Shown one piece after another: positions 35,081-45,400 of a stretch of 53,004 nucleotides of DNA. Position 1 is the first letter of the stretch, and the number at the start of each line of letters is the position of its first letter. The stretch spans positions 1 to 53,004 of the forward strand of contig WTGI01000005.1 in assembly GCA_011523635.1 (NCBI GenBank), read 5' to 3'. A program made the position numbers and the translations under genes. The DNA comes from Acidimicrobiia bacterium (GTDB lineage: Bacteria > Actinomycetota > Acidimicrobiia > Spongiisociales > Spongiisociaceae). Under the pieces are notes generated by a model, which was not told where the DNA came from, did not search any database, and saw only the letters and a list, made by a program, of their open reading frames with translations.

Positions 35081-35427
35081 TGCTCTGGAAGATCGATGCG
35101 CAGTCACCCCAGCCCCTTCACGAACAGTTGGCCGGTCAGATACGCCGTGGCATTGCCGCCCGCGACCTTGCCGAGGGCGAGAAGCTACCCCCGGCGCGTG
35201 ATCTGGCGCACGGCCTTGGGGTGAACATGCATACGGTCCTCCGGGCCTTCCAGACGCTGCGCGACGAGGGCTTATTGGAGGTCCGCAGAGGCCGCGGCAC
35301 ATCGGTGGCGCGGGACGCCAAGTCGGCGGCCCGCCACGTCGAACTCGCCCGAAGCCTGGTCAACGAAGCGCGTCGCGCCGGTCTGGACAATCACGAGATC
35401 CTACGACTGGTAGAGGTGCAACTATGA
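35080..35427 (+). CDS. YtrA-subfamily GntR transcriptional regulator
   Basis: 115 residues. The winged helix (PLHEQLAGQIRRGIAARDLAEGEKLPPARDLAHGLGVNMHTVLRAFQTL) is that of GntR, and the very short C-terminal region (ARSLVNEARRAGLDNHEILRLVEVQL) defines the YtrA group, which control ABC or membrane protein genes. The ATG is part of a palindromic operator overlapping the -10 box, so autorepression is expected. Its TGA overlaps the next ATG (ATGA), coupling it to a DUF1648 membrane protein. The 203 bases upstream (34876-35079) hold no gene. Confidence 0.9.
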   Translation: MLWKIDAQSPQPLHEQLAGQIRRGIAARDLAEGEKLPPARDLAHGLGVNMHTVLRAFQTLRDEGLLEVRRGRGTSVARDAKSAARHVELARSLVNEARRAGLDNHEILRLVEVQL

Positions 35428-36401
35428 AAACCACCATCGAACGGACACGAACGAAGGTCCTGGGCGTCGGCATCCCTGTCGCGGTGATGTGCGCGGGCCT
35501 CGGCCTCTACCTGGCCTATTGGTACGACCTCCGGGATCGGTTGGCGAGGCACTGCGGTTGCTTCGGCGGGGTGGACGGTTCAATGACACCGCAGTTCCTC
35601 CTCGTTGTCTTCGTGCTGATGGTGCTCGGCTTGGGGACTTGCGTGGTGATCGCCCTGATCCGGCGTGGGCGCCGGCCGACGGCCGCAACGGGCGCGTCGT
35701 CCATCGGCTTGTTCGTCGGAGCGCTGGCGGCAGGAGTACTCGCCACCACCGCTATCGCGGAGATAGGGATGTCGCTCTGGCAGAATGCGACACTGTCCTC
35801 CCCGGCCAAGACCCTATGGATGGGCGGCAGCGTGATCATCGGCAGTGCGGCGGCGTGGATCGCCTCATCCATTCCGTCCGGCAGTGATCCAGGCACCGGA
35901 ACGGCGTCACCGGTGATGGCCCTTGCTAACGGCGAGCGCGCCTTGTGGACCGCCACCCTATCCGCCAAGTGGCCGCTCATGCTGGGCCTCGTAACTCTGC
36001 TCACGGCCATAGGCCTAACCCAGATCGTGGAAAGGCCGATCGGGATGGTCCTGCTGGTGCTCGCCATCTCCATCACCACCTTTAGCCGTATACGCGTCAC
36101 CGCCAACCGATCAGGGCTGCAGGTCCGTTACGGGTTCCTCGGCTGGCCCCGCACGTCGGTGCCCCTCGATCGCATCGCCACCGCCCAGGCCATAGACGTC
36201 GACCCCGCCGGATGGGGTGGTTGGGGATACCGGGGCAACCTGACCCTCATGAAACGGGCCGCCGTGGTCCTGCGCGCCGGTCCCGGGCTCCGTCTCGACC
36301 TGCACGACGGGAAGGTGTTCGTAGTGACCATCGACGACCCCGACATCCCGGCCCAACTCCTCAACGCCGAAGCCTCCCGCCTGGAGCTACCGACGGCTTG
36401 A
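35424..36401 (+). CDS. DUF1648-type integral membrane protein (copy 1)
   Basis: The 325-residue protein has the N-terminal DUF1648 pattern (LGLYLAYWYDLRDRLARHCG...DGSMTPQFLL), about six hydrophobic segments, and a soluble C-terminal part (GWPRTSVPLDRIATAQAIDVDP...GWGYRG) like a PH-type domain. YtrA regulators and DUF1648 membrane proteins often form such pairs; the molecular role is unknown. Start and the previous stop overlap by 4 bases. The usual HFG-like motif of DUF1648 is changed to HCGCFG here, introducing two Cys residues. Confidence 0.82.
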   Translation: MKTTIERTRTKVLGVGIPVAVMCAGLGLYLAYWYDLRDRLARHCGCFGGVDGSMTPQFLLVVFVLMVLGLGTCVVIALIRRGRRPTAATGASSIGLFVGALAAGVLATTAIAEIGMSLWQNATLSSPAKTLWMGGSVIIGSAAAWIASSIPSGSDPGTGTASPVMALANGERALWTATLSAKWPLMLGLVTLLTAIGLTQIVERPIGMVLLVLAISITTFSRIRVTANRSGLQVRYGFLGWPRTSVPLDRIATAQAIDVDPAGWGGWGYRGNLTLMKRAAVVLRAGPGLRLDLHDGKVFVVTIDDPDIPAQLLNAEASRLELPTA

Positions 36402-36417
36402 TGGGCGACGAAGGGCT

Positions 36418-36635
36418 CTATCCAGTACTCATGTATCCGGCCAGATGGTGTCCGGTCAGGGTCGACCGCTGGGTGACCAGGTCGGCCGGTGTGCCCTCGA
36501 AGACCACCCGGCCACCAACCTGGCCGGCGCTGGGACCGAGGTCGATGATCCAGTCGGCGTGGGCTGTCACCGCCTGGTGGTGCTCGATCACTATGACCGA
36601 CTTGCCCGAGTCCACCAGCCAGTCGAGCAGCGCCA
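36418..36635 (-). pseudogene. UvrA-like gene fragment (C-terminal ~72 codons)
   Basis: The minus strand encodes [20 protein letters not shown], then [20 protein letters not shown] and a stop after GYMSTG, nearly identical to the end of the UvrA-like protein at 38959-41319. There is no upstream part. Homology stops at 36631-36635 (CGCCA), where sequence of the YtrA gene begins on the other strand. The five bases are shared by both parents, which suggests a microhomology-mediated junction. Confidence 0.85.
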
Positions 36636-36726
36636 CGTCGAACTGGCCTGGCGGCTGGTCGAAGAAGCGCGTCGCGCCGGTCTGGGCGACCGCGAGATCC
36701 TTCAATTGGTAGAGGTGCAACTATGA
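36631..36726 (+). pseudogene. 3' remnant of a second YtrA-type regulator gene
   Basis: Encodes HVELAWRLVEEARRAGLGDR then EILQLVEVQL and TGA, closely matching the last 30 residues of the regulator at 35080-35427. DNA-binding domain, promoter and operator are gone, replaced by the UvrA fragment. The stop still overlaps the next ATG (ATGA). An open frame from 36445 runs through antisense UvrA sequence into this tail and could give a 93-residue chimera. Confidence 0.85.
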
Positions 36727-37694
36727 ACGAGTGGACACGAAGAGCGCTCCTGGGCGCCGCCATCCCCGCCGCGGTGGCGGCCCTGGGCCTCAGCACATAC
36801 CTGGCCTATCGCTCCGACCTCCCGGACCGGGTGGCGAGCCACTACGGCATCGCCGGCAGGCCGGACGGATCGATGACATTCGAGCAGTTCCTCATCGCCG
36901 TCGGGGTGCTCATGGTGCTCGGATGGGGGGCGTGCGCCTTCATCGCACTCACCCGGCGGCGGTTCCAGCCCATGGTCGCACCGACCCTCTCGTTCGTCGG
37001 TGCGTTCCTGGTGGCGCTCGGCTCGGGGATCCTCGCCACCACCGCCATCGGCCAGCGAGGCCTGGACACCTGGCAGGACGCGTCGCTCTCCCCCTGGGCA
37101 CTGATCCCCTGGCTCGCCGGCAGCCTGATCGTTGGCAGTGCGGCGGCTCGGATCGCCTCGTCCCTGCCCCACCAAGCCGACACCGGCGGCGATACCGCAC
37201 CGCCGGCGATGGACCTCGCTCCCGGCGAGCGGGCCTTCTGGACCGCCACCCTGTCCGCCAGGTGGCCGCTGCTCCTGGGCGCGGCCGTGCTCGTCGTAGG
37301 AGTCATCCTCGCGCAGCTCACGGAACCATGGCTCGCGCCCGTCCTGCTGCTCCCCGCTATCGCCGTCATCACCTTCAGCCGCACACGCGTCACCGCCGAC
37401 CGGTCGGGACTGACCGTGCGATACGGGTTCCTCGGCTGGCCCCGCACATCCGTGCCCCTGCGCCGCATCGCCACCGCCCGGGCCATCGACGTCCGCCCCA
37501 CCGAATGGGGCGGATGGGGATACCGCGGCAACCTGACCCTCATGAACCGCGCTGCTGTGGTCCTGCGCGCCGGCCCCGGCATCCGCCTCGACCTCCACGA
37601 CGGCAAGGTGTTCGTAGTGACCATCGACAACCCCGACACCCCGGCCCGCCTGCTCAACGCCTACGCCCCCGGCCTGGAGGCGCCGAGACAATGA
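36723..37694 (+). CDS. DUF1648-type integral membrane protein (copy 2)
   Basis: The 323-residue paralogue of the protein at 35424-36401 has the canonical DUF1648 motif intact (LASHYGIAGRPDGSM-like: VASHYGIAGRPDGSMT). The C-terminal ~100 residues of the two copies are almost identical (GFLGWPRTSVPL, GGWGYRGNLTLM, RAGPG-RLDLHDGKVFVVTID), while the membrane part has diverged more; gene conversion or selection on the soluble part could explain this. It has lost its own full regulator gene. Expression must come from an unidentified promoter or through the chimeric ORF upstream. The following 200 bases (37695-37894) hold no gene I can support. Confidence 0.82.
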   Translation: MNEWTRRALLGAAIPAAVAALGLSTYLAYRSDLPDRVASHYGIAGRPDGSMTFEQFLIAVGVLMVLGWGACAFIALTRRRFQPMVAPTLSFVGAFLVALGSGILATTAIGQRGLDTWQDASLSPWALIPWLAGSLIVGSAAARIASSLPHQADTGGDTAPPAMDLAPGERAFWTATLSARWPLLLGAAVLVVGVILAQLTEPWLAPVLLLPAIAVITFSRTRVTADRSGLTVRYGFLGWPRTSVPLRRIATARAIDVRPTEWGGWGYRGNLTLMNRAAVVLRAGPGIRLDLHDGKVFVVTIDNPDTPARLLNAYAPGLEAPRQ

Positions 37695-37894
37695 TGGACA
37701 AACTCAAAACTATCCGGATGCGGCTTGGCCGGTAGCACTCGGGGCCACATACGAGCGCAGACGTCGAGGAGGCGGACGTTACGTAGGTGCGCTCGTGGAG
37801 GTGCGCCGGTGGGTTCGCTCCACGGGAGCTTGGTGGCACATCGGAACTCGCGAGCACGGCGTTTGTGAAGTGGCATAGCCGTCGCGACAAGCGC

Positions 37895-38185
37895 TCACCG
37901 GCGGTGTCGGTCTACCAATGACAATAGTTCCTGTTCATGGTCGGGGGTGAGAGGCCAATCGCGGCCTGTTAGGACACACTTGATTGTTCGCCGGTGCCAG
38001 TTTTGCTGATCGACCATATTCGTGTCGCCGGTGATAACGAGGTCAAACCCGTTTTGCTCGGCGGCGTCCAACAAGGCCCCGTTGTCCAAGCCCTTCCATC
38101 CCATGTACTCGACAGTGGATACGTCGTCGTCTTGGAACAGATGCCGCAGGCGTACGTTCAGGTTCTCGTCTATCAGGATTCGCAC
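37895..38185 (-). CDS. DUF5615 PIN-like toxin
   Basis: The 96-residue protein starts MRILIDENLNVRLRHLFQDD and has AEQNGFDLVITGDTNMVDQQN. These are the first and second acidic motifs (DEN and TGD) of the Mut7-C/DUF5615 PIN-like nuclease fold. It is encoded 30 bases after a DUF433 antitoxin gene on the same strand, the standard arrangement. It is likely to be an RNase toxin held inactive by its partner. Confidence 0.82.
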   Translation of the reverse strand: MRILIDENLNVRLRHLFQDDDVSTVEYMGWKGLDNGALLDAAEQNGFDLVITGDTNMVDQQNWHRRTIKCVLTGRDWPLTPDHEQELLSLVDRHRR

Positions 38186-38215
38186 AGAAACCGTGTGGGT
38201 TCGCCCGTTACCGCT

Positions 38216-38701
38216 CTAGGCGGCGGCGTGGCTCAACACCGCTCTGATGTCGTCGTAGTCCAACCCGTACGTGTCGCTGAACTCCTCCGCGGTCTTCCCG
38301 CCCTTGAGGTAGTGGAAGAGCGACTCAACCGGGAACTGGGTGCCCCGGAAGGCTGGGATGTTCCTGGCGCTGAGCCGCACAGCGGGGCAGCCGGTCAGGT
38401 CGACCACTTCCACCGGAGGGGCGTCGTCCAGGTAGCGGAACGCTTCGATCACAGCATCCGCAGCTATTCGGAACGTATCAGCGAACCCCTCACAAGTACC
38501 ACCCGCTGCGATCCAATCAACCAGTCCCTCCACTGCTATACGCCGCCCGATGAACGATGGGTGACTCCCCACCCGTCCAGGAACATATTCGACTGCGGAA
38601 CAGCCGCGCCAGTCGATCATTCTCAGGACCATCGGATCGTTCTGGGACTCCGCGGACAGGTCGTCCGTGCCCGGTTGGGCTGCTGTGACAGTGGTTACCA
38701 T
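38216..38701 (-). CDS. Double-DUF433 antitoxin
   Basis: The 161-residue protein contains two DUF433-like units: GRVGSHPSFIGRRIAVEGLVDWIAAGGTCEGFADTF (split here: first unit ~45-80) and a second at ~115-155 (IPAFRGTQFPVESLFHYL, then KGGKTAEEFSDTYGLDYDDI). Single-unit DUF433 antitoxins are about 75-110 residues, so this one is a tandem fusion. It is followed by a DUF5615 toxin gene. The upstream flank is A+T-rich (CTCTATAATGAGAAAAC on the minus strand, with TATAAT), a likely promoter directly ahead of the start. Confidence 0.8.
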   Translation of the reverse strand: MVTTVTAAQPGTDDLSAESQNDPMVLRMIDWRGCSAVEYVPGRVGSHPSFIGRRIAVEGLVDWIAAGGTCEGFADTFRIAADAVIEAFRYLDDAPPVEVVDLTGCPAVRLSARNIPAFRGTQFPVESLFHYLKGGKTAEEFSDTYGLDYDDIRAVLSHAAA

Positions 38702-38881
38702 GATGTTTTCTCATTATAGAGGTCGGGACTTCGTACTGGTTAGTGCCCTGATTCAGATGTCTACGGATGCGGTGGTCGGGGGAACGGAGGCGTAGTGGGC
38801 GCGGCCGTCGAGCTTGCTGTCGAACGGATTCAGCGTGATAGATTGGAGTGGCCTTCCGGTGATACTCCGGGAGGAAGTCGC

Positions 38882-38941
38882 AAACCCCGGAGTGCCCGTC
38901 CGAGGATCTGTCAGGATCGACTAGGACGGGAGCCGGGGTTT
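38882..38941. terminator. Long imperfect hairpin after the UvrA-like gene
   Basis: AAACCCCGG (38882-38890) pairs with CCGGGGTTT (38933-38941) and CCCGTCC (38895-38901) with GGACGGG (38924-38930), leaving a 22-base loop; GGAAGT/ACTTCC extends the arms outward. It lies between the UvrA-like stop and the start of the DUF433 gene, so it probably ends UvrA-like transcription. Nothing else is visible in 38702-38958. Confidence 0.6.
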
Positions 38942-38958
38942 ACGCACTTCCGGGGGCT

Positions 38959-41319
<2,361 letters not shown>

Positions 41320-41370
41320 GCTACCGGCTCCCAGCGTGTCGTTCACAGAACGGTGCAGCAACCGACCTCA

Positions 41371-41835
41371 CGACCGGGATCGGCTGCGACAGCATCGATC
41401 TGGAGGCCGCCGCCCGCGGGGTCGCCGCCATCGGTACCGGCCTGAGGATGCGCTTACATGCATACGACCCCTACATCGCCGAAGACGCTCTCCCGCACCG
41501 GTGGTCCGGGCGCCGACTTTGGAAGAGTTACTGATCGCCAGCGACGTAGTGTCGGTCCACGTAGCCATGAACTCCACCAGCGCGCGGACGTTCCGACGCC
41601 CAGGCGTTCGCCACGGTGAAGCCGGGCGCGGTGTTCGTCATCGCGGCGCGCGGCGGCCGCGTCGACCACGATGCCCTGCTGGAGGCGCTGGACCGCGGCC
41701 ACCTCTTCGGCGGACGAAGCCCGTGTGCGAATGTTCCAACCCGTCCGTCGAGCAGGCAATAATGGTCATTGAAGGGAGCAGACCTCCACACATCGCCAAC
41801 CCGCCGGCTGGAAGGGCGTGATCGCTCGCCTGTAA
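41371..41835 (+). pseudogene. Decayed copy of the D-2-hydroxyacid dehydrogenase
   Basis: Starts at GGGATCGGCTGCGACAGCAT (TGIGCDSIDLEAA) and ends at the TAA matching the intact gene at 30460-31401. Compared with it, ~230 bases are missing after the first block (the join lies in GTCGCCGCCATCGG) and ~120 bases after CACCTCTTCGG. Small indels shift the frame in between. The 5' third of the gene is absent. The catalytic His and the substrate loop are lost, so it cannot make an enzyme. Confidence 0.9.
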
Positions 41836-42094
41836 CAGAGAGGACGAGAAACGGTGGGGCGGGCTGTCACACCCATCCGATCGGGTGGAGTCCCCCCGTG
41901 TGTCCCACCGGGGGGTCCGGTACTCGTAACGGTGATTCGCCCAATCCGGACTCCGCCCTCCCCCAGGCCACATCCGCTTCCGCGAACATCAGACCCTGCG
42001 CGAAGCTCCGCACCATCTCCCGCAACAGATCCTCACCCTTTGCCTCGAACTGGCTGCGTAACGACACCAACTCATCCATTCTTGTGCTGACCAC
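41836..42094 (-). mobile_element. IS256/IS1081-type transposase remnant
   Basis: The minus strand encodes an intact transposase N-terminus (EDLLREMVRSFAQGLMFAEAD). After a frameshift it continues as YRTPRWDTR, the N-terminal landmarks of IS256-family mutator transposases. The DDE catalytic part is missing, and I see no clear terminal inverted repeats. The remnant separates the dehydrogenase pseudogene from the lower-GC defence operon, so it may mark the insertion border. The bases 42095-42422 hold no recognisable gene. Confidence 0.7.
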
Positions 42095-42422
42095 CGCGTT
42101 TCCTCCTCACGGACTACCCAAAACGTGTGAGTCTGACTCAGTGGGTCACCTAATTCAAAGGGCCTCACCCGCCGCATACCACAAGAATGGACTCCGTTCA
42201 CTAAGATCACAGAGCAACGATTGGCCCGAGTGACCATCAGACGCGCCCAGGTATTTGGAAACCTTCGTCTAACGGAACATATCACCGGTCGTAGAGGTTC
42301 CGGACCTCCGGGCAAGACGGAGTCCGGGATCGCTCACAAGGCACCGGGAGCCTCAGCTAGGGCCTACCGCCACCGGTCAGTTCCCACCTGAATCGATAGA
42401 CTGGTAGCGGGGCTGTTCTCTC

Positions 42423-45400
42423 TCACTGTTTGGCAGCTCTCACGTAGTGAGGGATTACTCGCAGCTTGACCCACGGCCGGTGGTGCAGACTCTGGATGAT
42501 GCAATCCATGGAGGCAAGTCCGCGAACGATGCTTCCGAGGTGGTCCGCCTCCGCCCCGGATGTCTTACCGATGAGTGTCCGTTGGATCTCGCGTACCTGC
42601 TCCGCTTTGGTCTGGTTGAAGATAAGGCGTGTGCCGGTGGATCCAGCAATCTGGTCAGGCAGATCCCTCGGGAACTGAGTGGCTACGATGACCCCCAGAC
42701 CAAAGGCGCGCCCTTCGCGCATTAGCGGCTCCAGAAAAGGGGACTTGACGAGTCTCCACGCCTCATCAAGGACGAGAAGGCGCTCTAGTCGGTGTCGATG
42801 TTCACGTCGTATTAGGTAGTTGTAAACAGCCATTAGGAAGAACTCAGCCACAGCGTCCTTTACCCGGTCACCAGGAAGCTGACTGATTCGTATCACTGTT
42901 GGAGTCCTGAGAAATTCATCTAGGTTCGTTGCATCAGCTCCACTGCTGAACAAACCGAGATCGAAGATTGGGGAAAGTCGACCTAAGAGTGGCGTCGCGT
43001 TCTCGCGGACGAGAACATCGCGAACAGCATCAAATGGTAGATAGTGCTGTCCTTCAGTCGGAAGGAACGACCGACCATCAATACCAGCGATAGTGTAAGT
43101 CTCCTTCATTGCCTCACGGAGGGTAAACGCTTGCTGGTCACCAAGTCTATATATGCGTTGAATCATATTAGTCAGTTGATGAACATGGCTAATAGGGTTT
43201 ACAAGGCCACTCTCGCGATCTATAGGTGGAACCATCGGGTTGAACGGAAGGCTGTCAATGTTGGCGTCATGGACCACCAACCCTTCGGGTCCTGCATAGT
43301 CACGCTTCGAGTAGTCGTCCTTAAAGTCAAGCACGAGCGCGGGTAGTCCTTGTGGTAGTAGTTCGTGGACCAAAGCCTTCGTCGCTTGGGTCTTGCCGCT
43401 ACCCGTCTCCCCGGAGATTGATATGTGCGGGTTGTTAAGTGACTGCTCGGGGTTATGTGGGTCAAACCACACCTGACGGGCTGCACCCGAACCAGGCATA
43501 CGGTGACCGATCATGACCCTGGGTCTAGACGTCCCGCCTGTCGTGGAGTCATTCCGAGCGGAGCCTAAATCGGGCTTGTGCTCCTTGCTTGACAGAGGAT
43601 ACGACTCTCGTGCTGTCGGGGCAAACACATTGTCATCATTATTCGCTTGTTGACGATGCACTGTCCCATCAGGGCCTTGATCTGGTGTCAATGCTGATTT
43701 AACGCTCTCGACACCGTCTTCATTGAGGTCGATGATATCCACCGGCACACATCGGTTATCATCGATCGCATAAACGGTACGTAGAGGAGAGAGACTCCCT
43801 CGCGAATAGCCCAGATGCATCTCAACTAACGCACACCGAAGATCGACTTCCGGCTCACCATCGAATAGCCGTCCAGATCGCTTCGCCCAACGCTGCTTGG
43901 TTATGCTGTTATAGCGTGCCTTGCAGAGTTCCCTATACAAGTGGCCACGCAGAATTTCACGCCTTGACGGGGTCACTAACAAGTCCGCATCCGACAGATC
44001 CAGTATCTGACGGATTAGCCGGTAGGTGGATAACAGCTGATCGACCGCCCTCCCCGTAACATTGTTTCCGCTGATCTGATACTCTCGGGCCGTATCGGTG
44101 CGCGTCTTGACCTCTACCACTGTGACAATAAACCGATCGTCAGCAGCGTCAATGACCAGGAGATCTGCCCGACGAGGATCGTCCCCCAGGTGTAGCCAGC
44201 GTCTCGCCTGTGTACTGTCAAGACTTAGAAGAACCCGATCGTAACCGTCCGGAGTGAGATCACGCAAAGCCTGTACAGCTACGAGCAGACCAAGTAGTCC
44301 GCGTACATGGGATTGAGTTACTTCACCTGATCGGTTTGGGCGCAACGACAATATTCCCGCGTCGAGAAGATCGCTCAACTCTTCAAGAAGGACATCAAGC
44401 TTGTCGTCGGTGACGTACGTATTAAATTGACGCACCACATCGCGAAGACCTCGACGAAAGGCAGCAGGGGAGCGAGAGAAGGCGGCCATATCCCGAGTGC
44501 CTTCGCGTTCCGTCAAGATCCGTAGCGCCATGAGCTGTAAGTCACGATCTATATGGCTATCGGCAATCACATACCAAGGCACTAATTGAACTGCTGCTCG
44601 AAAGGACTCCTTGAGCGCTGCACCCTGGTGCATCGTAGCATAGGAGTTTACGTCAGTACCAATAGCGAGTGTAGCCAACGAATTGTACTCTGCAAGGATC
44701 CCACCGAGACCCGGTTCCATGTCTAAACTGTTTGTTGAGATTCGGTATATGATCCGTCTTCTATTGACGAGCGGCTGAATCTCCTGAACAGGGGCTCCAG
44801 CGCTCGCAGTTTCCCGTTCTGTAAGATCGAAGGCCACGCATATGTGGGCTCGGCTGTCGTCTAGGGGACCAACTACATTAGATGGGATACGTTTTGTCTC
44901 GAACGTGAAGCGGCGTTGCGTATGATCGCCAAAGCGGTGCTGAATACGACGTTCCTCATCGCTAGATAGGTTGAGCTCAGTTCTGAGTGCATTGCTGCGC
45001 CGTAGGACAGTCACATGTGCTCCGCGAAGACGTCCTGTGTCTGCGAGGTCACAGCACATGGACAAGAAGATGCCCGCATCGACGGGATCGAGTAGTACGA
45101 GGCGGAATCCCTCGGAAGCTGCTGGGTGTAAGTCAACGAACGCTTCGATTAACTTTCGGATGACTCGGGTGCCGTCCTTCGGATCACGGGCGGTTGCTTG
45201 CACACTGAAGTGTGGGAGATCACCGAGACGACCTGAGAAGGGAATGCTGTTAATGCCCCGGTTGGAGATGGCACGAGGTATACCAATTGACGAGAAGAAG
45301 TACGGGACTCCACTCTGGTCCAACTCAGATCGGACGAGCGTACGGTCTCGGGCCGTAAGGAGGTCCTTCTGTGTGGTAAGAACACGAACATACTCGCTAT

